39,994 nucleotides of DNA from Nocardia wallacei (GTDB lineage: Bacteria; Actinomycetota; Actinomycetes; Mycobacteriales; Mycobacteriaceae). Of this stretch, positions 1 to 8,559 are shown piece after piece; within the stretch, counting starts at the first letter, position 1, and each line of letters begins with the position of its first letter. Position numbers and translations under genes: made by a program. The notes under the pieces are model-generated. The model was not told the DNA's origin and searched no databases. It saw only the letters and a program-made list of their open reading frames with translations. The DNA is taken from the NCBI RefSeq assembly GCF_029869545.1, contig NZ_JARWQD010000276.1, positions 1 through 39,994 of the forward strand. The letters are read 5' to 3'.

Positions 1-140
1 ATCGGACGGAATCGAGTCGTAGCCACAGGAATTCACGATCTTCGCGCCCGTCTCCACGGCGCGGTCGTGGAACCGGTCGATGCATTCGCGGATGAACAGC
101 GGCTCACCGGTGAGGTCGGCGTAGTGGGTGCCCGCCTCCG

Positions 141-141
<1 letters not shown>
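1..141 (-). pseudogene. Saccharopine dehydrogenase-like protein, internal fragment
   Basis: Read on the minus strand from 141 down to 1, one open frame gives AEAGTHYADLTGE, then a helix-like stretch, then a segment ending in SCGYDSIPSD. These patterns are characteristic of the actinobacterial saccharopine dehydrogenase / trans-acting enoyl reductase family (mycobacterial Rv2449c type), in which the N-terminal Rossmann domain contains EAGTHYxDLTGE and CGFDSIPSD. The family enzymes are NAD(P)-dependent; the substrate of this member cannot be told. The frame runs off the window at base 1 and is cut at its N-terminal side by the C tract at 141-219. It is unrelated to icmF on the other side of that tract, so it probably comes from elsewhere in the genome. 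Confidence 0.6.
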
Positions 142-220
<79 letters not shown>

Positions 221-1639
221 CCGGGAAGTCGAGGAGTCGGATGCGAGCTCCTCCAGCACCTGCCCGAAACGCTGAACTCGTTGTGCGGCAAGGACTTGGC
301 GCGCGGTCTCGGCGTGGTAGTCCCGCACGGTCTCCGCGATCTCGGCCAGGTACCGCACCCGTGCGGGCGGGATGATCTGCGCGAATCTCGTCGATACCTT
401 GGTATCCACCTTGGGCAGGGCACCGGGCTCCAGCGGCAGTCCCTTCTCCGCCAGCAAACCGGCCAGGTGCTGGTAGAGCGCGGTGACGCCGTCGTCGTTG
501 AATGTGGCTGCGCTGGTGCCGAATACGGGCATCTCCTCGGGTGAGGAACCGAACGCCTCGCGATTGCGGACCAGCTGCCGCGACACGTCTCGCAGCGCAT
601 CGGCCGCGCCCCGGCGCTCGAACTTGTTGATCGCCACCACATCCGCGTAATCGAGCATGTCGATCTTCTCCAGCTGCGAGGCGGCGCCGAATTCCGGCGT
701 CATCACATACAGCGACACGTCGACATGGTCGATGATGGCCGCGTCGCCCTGGCCGATGCCGGGGGTCTCCAGGATCACCAGGTCGTACCCGGAAGCCTTG
801 CACGCCAGTATCATCGCGTCGATATTGGTCGGCAGCTCGCGGCCGCCTCGGGTCGCCAGCGAGCGGAAGTAGACGTGGTCGCCGTCCAGGGCGTTCATCC
901 GGATCCGGTCGCCCAGCAGCGCGCCGCCCCCGCGCCGCCGCGTCGGATCCACCGCCAGGATGGCCACGCGCAGCTTGTCCTGCTGATCCGAGCGCAGGCG
1001 GCGCACCAATTCGTCGGTGAGCGAGGACTTTCCGGAGCCGCCGGTGCCGGTGATGCCCAGCACGGGGACCGTCCGGTCCGCTGCCGCGGCCGTGACGGCC
1101 TGAAGGTCGGCGGTGGGCAGCGCGTCATGCTGCAGGCAGGTGAGCGTGCGCGCCAAGGCTTTTCGCTCACCGGACAGCACCGCCTCGACCGGCGCCGGGG
1201 TCTGCGAGAGGTCGACATCGCAGTCCCGGACCAGCTCGTTGATCATGCCCGGCAGCCCCAGCCGCTGCCCGTCCTCGGGGGAGAAGATGCGCACCCCGGC
1301 GTCGGCGAGCCGGGCGATCTCGTCGGCGACGATCACCCCGCCGCCGCCCCCGAAGATCCGCACGTGCTCGGCGCCCGCCTCGCGCAGCGCCGCCGCCAGA
1401 TACTCGAAGTACTCGACGTGCCCGCCCTGATACGAACTGACCGCCACGCCCTGCGCGTCCTCGGTGAGCACCGCGTCCACCACCTCGTGCACGGCCCGGT
1501 TGTGCCCGAGATGTATCACCTCGGCCCCCTGCGACTGCAGGATCCGCCGCATGATGTTGATCGCCGCATCGTGCCCGTCGAAAAGCGCCGCCGAGGTCAC
1601 GAAGCGCACGGGATGGACAGGCGTGTGCAGGTCGGCCAT
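221..1639 (-). CDS. icmF: Fused isobutyryl-CoA mutase IcmF, 3'-truncated
   Basis: IcmF is an adenosylcobalamin enzyme that interconverts isobutyryl-CoA and n-butyryl-CoA and carries its own G-protein chaperone. Residues 1-140 are the B12-binding domain, with the cobalt-ligating His in FDGHDAA (H23). Residues 190-440 are the MeaB/MeaI-like GTPase: Walker A GTGGSGKSS around K204, ETPGIGQGD at 291-299, and NKFE at 338-341 in place of NKxD. The start is the ATG at 1639 because GGAGGA lies five bases upstream; a TTG 15 bases further up would bury that site. Only about 473 residues are present of roughly 1,050-1,090 expected, since the large substrate-binding mutase domain is lost at the C tract. 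A palindromic site shared with the mmsA promoter lies 32-51 bases upstream. The family call is firm; the truncation is probably not biological. Confidence 0.9.
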
Positions 1640-1670
1640 GGTGTCCTCCGGCAAGTCCGTTTGGCGCCCA

Positions 1671-1690
1671 ATACTAGGACGTCAAACTAA
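1671..1690. promoter_or_regulatory. Candidate operator/promoter of icmF
   Basis: The 20-mer ATACTAGGACGTCAAACTAA matches 16 of 20 positions of the site upstream of mmsA at 2820-2839, and both copies are preceded by CCA. It is an imperfect inverted repeat. On the minus strand its edge gives TAGTAT, a plausible -10 hexamer 32 bases upstream of the icmF start, so a bound repressor would block initiation. The cognate regulator is not identified. Confidence 0.5.
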
Positions 1691-1832
1691 GTCTAGGGTG
1701 AGGACGGTCACACCGCCAGAGAGCCGCCACCCGGCGACGTCCGCTGCCCGGAAGTTTGCGCGCGCATCCCAGTTCAGGCTGACCGCACCCGCGACTTCCG
1801 CCCGGCCTCGAGCTGCATAGCCTGCTGCTTCA

Positions 1833-2169
1833 CTATCTGGTTCGTGGGCCTTTCTCACGCTCCCTGCCGGGTTCTTCTCGACCGGCGCGTGTCCGAGCTG
1901 CCTCTATCTCGTCGCGGGACGGTGGTTCGACGCCTGGCGTCGGCTGGGTAACCCTCAACACATCGACCGCCTCGCGAGCCATGTCGCCGGGCTGGCCCCT
2001 GGCCGCCGCTTCCCGTGCCTCCCGCCCCCCGGATGTGCTGGCGCATTATTCGGTGCGCCTCCGGCGCAGTGAGCGGGCTATCGGGATGCCTGTGGTCCAG
2101 TCCAGCGTTGTCGGGAAGCGTGGCCGCCCACGTGTTCGGTGGGTTCACCGTCTTCGGGTCGCATACCAC
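1833..2169 (-). pseudogene. Possible frame-broken small gene, unidentified
   Basis: A minus-strand frame from about 2169 reads through LTAPEAHRIMRQHIRG, then becomes low-quality sequence. Removing one G from the six-G run near 2030 would join it to a second frame that continues as REAREAAARGQPGDMAREAV, includes SRDEIEAARTRAG, and stops at 1833-1835, for about 110 residues. The TAPEAHRIMRQH segment vaguely resembles small Nocardia/mycobacterial accessory proteins with an EAHxxMxxH motif. No convincing ribosome site is seen. It may be a decayed gene, a homopolymer sequencing error in a real gene, or chance. Confidence 0.25.
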
Positions 2170-2221
2170 TCACGATTCACCCTCGCCCGCAGGCGGGTTG
2201 TGTTGGGGGGTTCGGCTTCGA

Positions 2222-2701
2222 TCAGCGCGGTGCAGGTACGTCGATGATCAGCTCGGACGGGTTGGGGTTCGTGCTCACCTGGACGGCTACTCGGCCTGAG
2301 CCCTCGAGGGTGAAAAAGGCTGCGTGCCAGCCGTAGTGGCCGTCGTATTCGGTCTTGCGTGTTTCGGTCTTGTTCGCGCCGGTGTCCAGGTTTCGCATCG
2401 TGACGGTGGTGGAGATTTCGCAGTTTCCGCCCGGGGACGCGGACAGCGAGCCGAGGGGGTTGGGGTCGGGGGTGAAGTTCACCGTGACGCGGGCCGAGCT
2501 GTCGATGAAGTTCGCGAACTCCCCGGCCTGTTGACCCTGGCTGGCCGAGACCTCGGCGGTGACCCTGCCCGAGCAGCCCGCGTCGTTGACCTGGGCGGGT
2601 TCGAAATGCAGCGGGTCCGCGGACGCCGGACCGGCCGGGATCAACAACGCCAGAATCGGCAGGATCGGTGCTGCGGCGATCTTCAGTGCGGTTCGCTTCA
2701 T
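2222..2701 (-). CDS. Small secreted protein of unknown function
   Basis: This 159-residue protein starts MKRTALK, followed by a hydrophobic segment (8-23) and an ASA-DP signal peptidase site near residue 28, so it should be exported. The mature part is about 130 residues, rich in Ser, Thr, Asn and Val, and looks all-beta. It has exactly two cysteines, C43 and C94, which could form a disulfide. I do not recognise the family; small exported proteins of this kind are common in Nocardia. It stands alone between icmF and mmsA on the icmF strand. An inverted repeat (CCCACC, 8-base spacer, GGTGGG, 2769-2788) lies upstream, next to a TAGCAT hexamer that could be its -10. Confidence 0.75.
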   Translation of the reverse strand: MKRTALKIAAAPILPILALLIPAGPASADPLHFEPAQVNDAGCSGRVTAEVSASQGQQAGEFANFIDSSARVTVNFTPDPNPLGSLSASPGGNCEISTTVTMRNLDTGANKTETRKTEYDGHYGWHAAFFTLEGSGRVAVQVSTNPNPSELIIDVPAPR

Positions 2702-2819
2702 GGCTTCCGTCCCTTCTCGCGCTGATCGCGAGGATCACGCACCCGTCCGGCAAATGATCATCATGCTACCCACCCGCGAATCGGTGGGATGAATCACATC
2801 TCGGGACCGCCGTCTACCA

Positions 2820-2839
2820 ATACTTGGATGTCCAACTAT
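2820..2839. promoter_or_regulatory. Candidate operator/promoter of the mmsA operon
   Basis: ATACTTGGATGTCCAACTAT pairs at eight of ten positions as an inverted repeat. It matches the icmF upstream site at 16 of 20 positions. TAGGAT at 2839-2844 is a candidate -10, so the operator would overlap the core promoter. The start codon chosen for mmsA lies 70 bases downstream. Confidence 0.55.
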
Positions 2840-2908
2840 AGGATGCCCGTGTACCGCCCGATCCGGGCGTTGTGGCAGGTCATCGACGGCATCGAGAACA
2901 GGACTGGC

Positions 2909-4408
2909 ATGGTTCGCGAACTCACGCACTTCATCGGCGGGCGGCACGTCTCGGGGGCGTCCGGCACTTTCGGCGACGTCTACGACCCGAGTGCCGGGCA
3001 GGTCCAGGCTCGGGTGCCGCTGGCGAGCGCCGCCGAGGTCGGGGCGGCCGTCGCGAACGCGGCGGAGGCGCAGCGGGAATGGGCGGCGTTCAATCCGCAG
3101 CGGCGGGCCCGGGTCCTGATGAAGTTCCTGACCCTGGTCCAGGACGAGATGGATTCCCTGGCGGCGCTGCTGTCCTCGGAGCACGGCAAGACGATCGCCG
3201 ACGCCAAGGGCGATATCCAGCGCGGCCTCGAGGTCGTCGAATTCGCCACCGGCATACCGCATCTGCTCAAGGGTGAGTACACCGAGAGCGCGGGCACCGG
3301 CATCGACGTGTACTCGATGCGGCAGCCGCTCGGCGTGGTCGCGGGGATCACCCCGTTCAACTTCCCCGCCATGATCCCGCTGTGGAAGGCCGGTCCGGCG
3401 CTGGCATGCGGAAATGCGTTCGTGCTCAAGCCTTCCGAGCGCGACCCCTCGGTGCCGCTGCGCCTGGCGGAGCTGTTCCTCGAGGCCGGGATGCCCGCGG
3501 GCGTGTTCAATGTGGTCAACGGCGACAAGGTGGCCGTGGACGCGCTGCTGACCGATCCGCGGATCAAGGCCGTCGGCTTCGTCGGCTCGACGCCGATCGC
3601 CCAGTACATCTACGAGACCGCGACCGCGCACGGCAAGCGCGCCCAGTGCTTCGGCGGTGCCAAGAACCACGCGATCGTCATGCCCGATGCCGATCTCGAC
3701 GACGTGGCCGACCAGCTGATCGGCGCCGGATACGGCTCGGCCGGTGAGCGCTGCATGGCCATCTCGGTCGCCGTCCCGGTCGGCGAGGAGACCGCGGATC
3801 GGTTGCGCGCCAAGCTGATCGAGCGGGTGCACAAGCTCAACGTCGGCCGCTCCGACGATCCGGGTGCCGACTTCGGCCCGCTGGTCGGACGCGACGGCGT
3901 GGACCGAGTGAACAGCTACGTCCAGATCGGCGTCGAGGAGGGCGCGGAGCTGGTGATCGACGGCCGCGGTGTCACGGTCGAGGGCGCGGCGGACGGATTC
4001 TTCGCCGGGGCAACGCTGTTCGACCACGTCACGGCCGATATGCGGATCTATCGCGAGGAGATCTTCGGCCCGGTGCTCTCGATCGTGCGCGCGAAGGATT
4101 ACGAGGAGGCGCTGCGCCTGCCCAACGAGCACGAATTCGGCAACGGCGTAGCGATTTTCACCCGCGACGGCGATACCGCGCGCGACTTCGCGGCCCGCGT
4201 CGAGGTCGGCATGGTCGGCATCAACGTGCCGATCCCGGTACCGATCGCGTACCACACCTTCGGCGGCTGGAAGCGGTCCGGCTTCGGCGATCTCAACCAG
4301 CACGGCCCGGACTCCATCCGCTTCTACACCAAGACCAAGACGGTGACGCAGCGCTGGCCCAAGGGCCTGAAGGAGTCCGACGCCTTCGTCATTCCGACGA
4401 TGGACTGA
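2909..4408 (+). CDS. mmsA: CoA-acylating methylmalonate-semialdehyde dehydrogenase
   Basis: MmsA oxidises methylmalonate semialdehyde with NAD+ and CoA, releasing CO2 and forming propionyl-CoA, the last step of valine breakdown. The 499-residue aldehyde dehydrogenase fold shows ITPFNFPAMIPLW (cofactor/substrate region), FVGSTPIAQYIY (NAD-binding turn) and the catalytic cysteine in GYGSAGERCM (C282). The frame is open back to 2789, but ATG 2909 is preferred. It begins MVRELTHFIGG as in mycobacterial MmsA, gives the family length, and leaves the operator in untranslated sequence. It is first in a five-gene operon; the next gene begins two bases after its stop. Confidence 0.93.
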   Translation: MVRELTHFIGGRHVSGASGTFGDVYDPSAGQVQARVPLASAAEVGAAVANAAEAQREWAAFNPQRRARVLMKFLTLVQDEMDSLAALLSSEHGKTIADAKGDIQRGLEVVEFATGIPHLLKGEYTESAGTGIDVYSMRQPLGVVAGITPFNFPAMIPLWKAGPALACGNAFVLKPSERDPSVPLRLAELFLEAGMPAGVFNVVNGDKVAVDALLTDPRIKAVGFVGSTPIAQYIYETATAHGKRAQCFGGAKNHAIVMPDADLDDVADQLIGAGYGSAGERCMAISVAVPVGEETADRLRAKLIERVHKLNVGRSDDPGADFGPLVGRDGVDRVNSYVQIGVEEGAELVIDGRGVTVEGAADGFFAGATLFDHVTADMRIYREEIFGPVLSIVRAKDYEEALRLPNEHEFGNGVAIFTRDGDTARDFAARVEVGMVGINVPIPVPIAYHTFGGWKRSGFGDLNQHGPDSIRFYTKTKTVTQRWPKGLKESDAFVIPTMD

Positions 4409-4410
4409 CC

Positions 4411-5550
4411 GTGTTCGTACTCGACGACGACGAGAAGGCGATCACGGAGACCGCCCGCAGCTTCGCCGACGAACTGCTCGCCCCCCATGCGCTGGAATGG
4501 GATGAGCGCAAACACTTTCCGGTCGATGTCGTCCGCAAGGCGGGTTCGCTGGGCATGGGCGGCATCTACGTCGGCGACGATGTGGGCGGTTCGGGGCTGC
4601 GCCGGCTGGATGCCGTGCGCATCTTCGAACAGCTGGCCACGGGATGCCCGGCGATCGCCGCGTACATCTCCATCCACAACATGGTCGCGTGGATGATCGA
4701 CAGCTACGGGAGCCAGGCGCAGCGGCATCGCTGGCTGCCCGGGCTGACCTCGATGGATCTGCTCGGCAGCTACGCCCTGACCGAGCCGGGTGTCGGCTCC
4801 GACGCGGCGGCGTTGAGCACCAAGGCCGTTCGCGACGGCGACGGCTACTTGCTCACGGGCGTCAAGCAATTCATCTCCGGCGCGGGCAGCACCGACGTCT
4901 ACGTGGTGATGGCGCGCACCGGTACCGACGGGGCGCGGGGCATCTCCGCCTTCATCGTCCCGGCGGATGCCCCGGGAATCTCCTTCGGCGCCAACGAGAA
5001 GAAGATGGGCTGGAACGCCCAGCCCACGCGGCAGGTGATCCTCGACGAGGTCCGGGTGCCCGCCGCCAACCTGCTCGGCGCCGAGGGCAACGGCTTCCGC
5101 ATCGCCATGAACGGGCTCAACGGCGGGCGGCTCAATATCGCGGCCTGTTCGCTGGGCGGTGCGCAGTCGGCGCTGGACAAGTCCGTGGCATATCTGGCCC
5201 AGCGCAAGGCATTCGGTGCCCGGCTGCTGGACAATCCGGCGCTGCAGTTCGACCTGGCCGATATGCGGACCTCGGTGGAGGCCGCCCGGACGCTGCTGTG
5301 GCGGGCCGCGGCGGCGCTGGACGCCGACGCCGAGGACAAGGTGGAGCTGTGCGCGATGGCCAAGCGCTTCACCACCGACGCCGGATTCGAGGTCGCCAAC
5401 AAGGCACTGCAATTGCACGGCGGCTACGGCTATCTGGCCGAATACGGCCTGGAGAAGATCGTCCGGGATCTGCGGGTGCACCAGATCCTCGAGGGCACCA
5501 ACGAAATCATGCGGGTGGTCGTGGCCCGCTCAGTGGTAGGAGCAGCATGA
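4411..5550 (+). CDS. Acyl-CoA dehydrogenase, probable isobutyryl-CoA dehydrogenase
   Basis: This 379-residue FAD enzyme most likely oxidises isobutyryl-CoA to methacrylyl-CoA. Seen: SYALTEPGVGSDAAALSTKA in the middle beta domain, SGAGSTDVYVVMART, and ILEGTNEIMR at the C-terminus with E361 as the expected catalytic base. QLHGGYGYLAEYGLEKIVRD precedes it. It starts with GTG two bases after mmsA and overlaps the next ATG in an ATGA junction, implying translational coupling. In mycobacteria the same position between mmsA and mmsB is held by FadE9. Substrate assignment rests on operon context; a 2-methylbutyryl-CoA preference cannot be excluded. Confidence 0.88.
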   Translation: MFVLDDDEKAITETARSFADELLAPHALEWDERKHFPVDVVRKAGSLGMGGIYVGDDVGGSGLRRLDAVRIFEQLATGCPAIAAYISIHNMVAWMIDSYGSQAQRHRWLPGLTSMDLLGSYALTEPGVGSDAAALSTKAVRDGDGYLLTGVKQFISGAGSTDVYVVMARTGTDGARGISAFIVPADAPGISFGANEKKMGWNAQPTRQVILDEVRVPAANLLGAEGNGFRIAMNGLNGGRLNIAACSLGGAQSALDKSVAYLAQRKAFGARLLDNPALQFDLADMRTSVEAARTLLWRAAAALDADAEDKVELCAMAKRFTTDAGFEVANKALQLHGGYGYLAEYGLEKIVRDLRVHQILEGTNEIMRVVVARSVVGAA

Positions 5551-6635
5551 GCGACGAGGTTCTGATCGACAAGCGCGACGGGCTCGGCCTGATCACGCTG
5601 AATCGGCCCAAGGCGATCAACGCGCTGAATCATCCGATGGCGCTGGCGATCCTGACCGCGCTGCGGGAATGGGCCGACGACGACGAGGTGCGCGCGGTCG
5701 TCGTGACCGGCGCGGGCGAGCGCGGGCTGTGCGCGGGCGGCGACATCGTCGCCATCTACAACGATGCGAAAGACAATGCCGCGCAGGGCAATTCGGTCTC
5801 GCATCGCTCGGCGGACTCCGCCACCGGCCGGTTCTGGCGAGACGAGTACATCCTCAACGCCGCTATCGGCCGGTACCCGAAGCCCTATGTGGTCGTCATG
5901 GACGGCATCGTGATGGGCGGCGGCGTCGGGCTGTCCGGGCACGGCAGTCACCGCATCGTCACCGAACGGTCCAAGGTCGGCATGCCGGAGACCGGTATCG
6001 GCTTCATCCCGGATGTCGGCGGCACCTACCTGCTGTCGCGGACGCCCGGCGAGATCGGGGCCCATGTCGCGCTCACCACCGCGCGCATGAGCGCGGGCGA
6101 CGCCATCGCCGCCGGATTCGCCGACTACTTCGTTCCCTCCGACCAGATTCCGGCGCTGCTGGAGGCGCTGCGCACCGCGGACCCGGACGTGGCGATCGCC
6201 AAGTTCGCGCAACCGGCCCCGGCCTCCGAGCTTGTCGCGCAACGGGACTGGATCGACGCCTGCTACAGCGCCGACACCGTGGAGGAGATCGTCGCGCGGC
6301 TGCAGGCGCGCCCCGAACCCGAGGCGCACCGCGCGGCAGCCGACGTACTGTCGAAATCGCCTGTGGCACTGAAGGTTACGCTGCGCTCGCTGCGCAACGC
6401 CGGTGCCGCCGCGAGCCTCGAGGAGGCGCTGAACGAGGAGTACCGGGTCTCGGTGGCCTCGCTGTCCAGCCATGATCTGGTCGAGGGCATCCGCGCGCAG
6501 GTGGTGGACAAGGACCGCAACCCCCGATGGCGGCCCGCCACCCTCGCCGACGTCCCGGCCGATCGGGTCGACGCCTACTTCGCCGAGCTGGGCGACGACG
6601 AACTGAATCTCGTTGCCCCGGAAGGAAACCGATGA
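5547..6635 (+). CDS. 3-hydroxyisobutyryl-CoA hydrolase
   Basis: This crotonase-superfamily thioesterase releases free 3-hydroxyisobutyrate from its CoA ester. At 362 residues it has hydrolase rather than hydratase length. Oxyanion-hole segments [12 protein letters not shown] (62-73) and [11 protein letters not shown] (123-133) are visible, together with the HIBCH-type catalytic region [20 protein letters not shown], with E148 and D156 as likely catalytic acids. The ATG overlaps the acyl-CoA dehydrogenase stop by four bases and its own stop overlaps the mmsB ATG, so it lies inside a tightly coupled operon. Generic annotation as enoyl-CoA hydratase/isomerase would be less specific. The pathway position supports the hydrolase call. 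Confidence 0.88.
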   Translation: MSDEVLIDKRDGLGLITLNRPKAINALNHPMALAILTALREWADDDEVRAVVVTGAGERGLCAGGDIVAIYNDAKDNAAQGNSVSHRSADSATGRFWRDEYILNAAIGRYPKPYVVVMDGIVMGGGVGLSGHGSHRIVTERSKVGMPETGIGFIPDVGGTYLLSRTPGEIGAHVALTTARMSAGDAIAAGFADYFVPSDQIPALLEALRTADPDVAIAKFAQPAPASELVAQRDWIDACYSADTVEEIVARLQARPEPEAHRAAADVLSKSPVALKVTLRSLRNAGAAASLEEALNEEYRVSVASLSSHDLVEGIRAQVVDKDRNPRWRPATLADVPADRVDAYFAELGDDELNLVAPEGNR

Positions 6636-7528
6636 GCATCAAGGTCGCATTCCTCGGACTCGGCCACATGGGTGGACCGATGGCCGCCAACCTGGTGAGG
6701 GCCGGATACGAGGTCCTGGCCTTCGACCCGGTCCCCGCCGCGCAGGAGCAGGCCCGCACCGACGGCGCCACCGTCGTCGACACCGGCGCCGCGGCCGCCG
6801 CCGAGGCCGAGATCGTCATCACCATGCTGCCCAACGGCCGCATCGTGCTCGACGCCTATCCGGACCTGCTGGCCGCCGCCAAGCCCGGCACCCTGTTCGT
6901 CGACTGCTCCACCATCGACGTCGGCGACGCCAAGCGGGCCGCGGAACTGGCTGTGGCAGCGGGACATCGGGCGCTGGACGCTCCGGTGTCCGGTGGCGTC
7001 GCGGGCGCTGCGGCGGGCACGCTCACCTTCATGGTCGGCGGGGAGGCCGAGGACTTCGCCGCGGCCCGGCCGCTGCTCGAGGTGATGGGCGGCAAGGTGG
7101 TGCACTGCGGCGGCGCGGGCGTCGGCCAGGCCGCCAAGATCTGCAACAACATGATGCTGGGCATCTCCATGATCGGCCTGTCCGAGGCGATCGTGCTCGG
7201 CGAGAAGCTGGGCCTGAGCCACGAGAAGTTCTTCGATGTGGTCTCGACGGCCTCGGGGCAGTGCTGGGCGCTGACCACCTACTGCCCCGTGCCCGGGCCC
7301 GTCCCCACCAGCCCGGCCAACAACGACTACCGGCCCGGATTCGCCACCGCGCTGATGACCAAGGACCTGGGCCTGGCCGCGAACGCGTTGCGCGACAACG
7401 GCGTCGACGGGCAGATCGGCCTGCTCGCCGCCGAGGTCTACAACCGGTTCAACCAGGCCGAGGCGGACAAGGACTTCTCCGCTATCGTCACCGATATCCG
7501 CACGCGATCCGGAGAGGAACACCAGTGA
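6632..7528 (+). CDS. mmsB: 3-hydroxyisobutyrate dehydrogenase
   Basis: MmsB oxidises 3-hydroxyisobutyrate to methylmalonate semialdehyde with NAD+, feeding MmsA. The 298-residue protein begins with the Rossmann fingerprint [15 protein letters not shown] (7-21), has the substrate signature [15 protein letters not shown] (116-130) and the catalytic lysine in [11 protein letters not shown] (K169). [14 protein letters not shown] is also typical of beta-hydroxyacid dehydrogenases. The start ATG lies in an ATGA overlap with the hydrolase, preceded by GGAAGGAAA. The stop overlaps the next gene's GTG by four bases. Confidence 0.93.
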   Translation: MSIKVAFLGLGHMGGPMAANLVRAGYEVLAFDPVPAAQEQARTDGATVVDTGAAAAAEAEIVITMLPNGRIVLDAYPDLLAAAKPGTLFVDCSTIDVGDAKRAAELAVAAGHRALDAPVSGGVAGAAAGTLTFMVGGEAEDFAAARPLLEVMGGKVVHCGGAGVGQAAKICNNMMLGISMIGLSEAIVLGEKLGLSHEKFFDVVSTASGQCWALTTYCPVPGPVPTSPANNDYRPGFATALMTKDLGLAANALRDNGVDGQIGLLAAEVYNRFNQAEADKDFSAIVTDIRTRSGEEHQ

Positions 7529-8301
7529 GCGAATTCGAGACCATCCTGCTGGAGCGCAAGGGGCGCGTCGCCCTCCTCACGCTGAACCGGCCGAAGGCCC
7601 TCAATGCGCTGAATTCGCAGGTCCTCACCGACATCACCGCCGCCCTCGACGAGCTCGAGGCCGATGAGAACATCGCCGCCGTCGTGCTCACCGGGTCGGA
7701 GAAGGCGTTCGCGGCCGGGGCCGACATCAAGGAGATGCAGAGCAAGTCCTACATGGACATGTTCCTGGCCGACCATTTCGCCGGGTGGGACCGACTGACC
7801 GCCTTCCGCAAGCCGATCATCGCCGCGGTCTCCGGATACGCCCTCGGCGGCGGCTGTGAGCTGGCGATGATGTGCGACATCCTGATCGCCGCGGATACCG
7901 CCAAGTTCGGCCAGCCGGAGATCAAGCTGGGTGTTATTCCGGGTATGGGTGGTTCGCAGCGGCTCACCCGCGCCGTCGGCAAGGCCAAGGCGATGGATCT
8001 GATCCTCACCGGCCGCAATATGGACGCCGAGGAGGCCGAACGGGCCGGTCTGGTGGCCCGGATCGTGCCCGCCGCCGACCTGGTGCCGACCGCCCTCGAG
8101 GTGGCCGAGACCATCGCCTCCATGTCGCTGCCGTCGGTGATGATCGCCAAGGAGGCGGTGAACCGCTCCTACGAGACCACCCTCACCGAGGGCCTGCGCT
8201 TCGAACGCCGCGTCTTCCACTCCCTGTTCGCCACCGAAGACCAGACCGAGGGCATGAACGCCTTCGTAGAAAAGCGTGCAGCCAACTTCACCAACCGCTG
8301 A
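7525..8301 (+). CDS. Enoyl-CoA hydratase, probably methacrylyl-CoA hydratase
   Basis: This short-chain crotonase (258 residues) would hydrate methacrylyl-CoA to 3-hydroxyisobutyryl-CoA. The two catalytic glutamates are in place: E112 in [14 protein letters not shown] and E132 in [21 protein letters not shown]. The oxyanion segment [11 protein letters not shown] is standard. It starts with GTG in a GTGA overlap with mmsB; GGAGAGG lies upstream. It closes the operon, so all steps from isobutyryl-CoA to propionyl-CoA are encoded by five adjacent genes. It closely resembles general-purpose EchA8-type hydratases, so it may also serve fatty-acid oxidation. Confidence 0.9.
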   Translation: MSEFETILLERKGRVALLTLNRPKALNALNSQVLTDITAALDELEADENIAAVVLTGSEKAFAAGADIKEMQSKSYMDMFLADHFAGWDRLTAFRKPIIAAVSGYALGGGCELAMMCDILIAADTAKFGQPEIKLGVIPGMGGSQRLTRAVGKAKAMDLILTGRNMDAEEAERAGLVARIVPAADLVPTALEVAETIASMSLPSVMIAKEAVNRSYETTLTEGLRFERRVFHSLFATEDQTEGMNAFVEKRAANFTNR

Positions 8302-8338
8302 TTCCGGCCAAAACCACGCCGGAAAAATGAAGCGAGCC

Positions 8339-8443
8339 ATGCCGGGCACGACGTGGACCGTGCCGGGCACGATGTGGGCCGTGCCGGGCACGACATGGGC
8401 CGTGGCGGGCATCAAGAGGGCCGTGCCGGAAACGCCGGGCGTG
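8339..8443 (+). repeat. Tandem array, 21-bp unit (about five copies)
   Basis: Units begin at 8339, 8360, 8381, 8402 and 8423. The first three are nearly identical (core GTGCCGGGCACGAYGTGG); the fourth and fifth are diverged. Each unit contains GTGC-CGG-GCAC, a small self-complementary stem. The unit length is a multiple of three, so it gives open frames on both strands with a seven-residue period, but I see no evidence that they are translated. The array starts 37 bases after the mms operon stop. Confidence 0.8.
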
Positions 8444-8540
8444 CGTCGTCATCCTTGTTTGGGCGTGCGTACCACCCTTGTTCGGGCGTGCGTCACCCCT
8501 TGTTCGGGCGTGCGTAACCCCCCTTTTCCCGGCGTGCTTT
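8444..8540 (+). repeat. Second tandem array, 22-24 bp unit
   Basis: Immediately after the 21-bp array, TTGTTYGGGCGTGCGT recurs at 8455, 8478 and 8500, each followed by a short C-rich tail of varying length. A degraded copy (TTTTCCCGGCGTGC) follows. The GGGCGTGCGT core also appears at 8437. Unit length is not constant, so this is not a coding repeat. It lies between two converging transcription units (mms operon and the Hsp70-like gene). Confidence 0.75.
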
Positions 8541-8559
8541 TGGCCGGGATGTGGCGAAA

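Larger units (their letters stand above)
1640..2221. other. 582-bp gap upstream of icmF
   Basis: Beyond the icmF promoter site at 1671-1690 the only structure I see is a possible frame-broken minus-strand reading frame (1833-2169, listed separately). Base composition is less strongly GC3-biased than in the neighbouring genes. No RNA gene or repeat was recognised. Confidence 0.5.

Noticed and set aside
2222..2701. Lipoprotein
   Set aside because: The signal peptide ends ASA-DP and the first cysteine is at residue 43, so there is no lipobox.
2735..4303. Long minus-strand frame opposite mmsA
   Set aside because: It is His/Arg/Asp-rich antisense of a gene with all expected motifs, a normal effect of high GC3.
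8339..8540. CRISPR array
   Set aside because: The units are directly adjacent with no unique spacers, and no cas genes are present.
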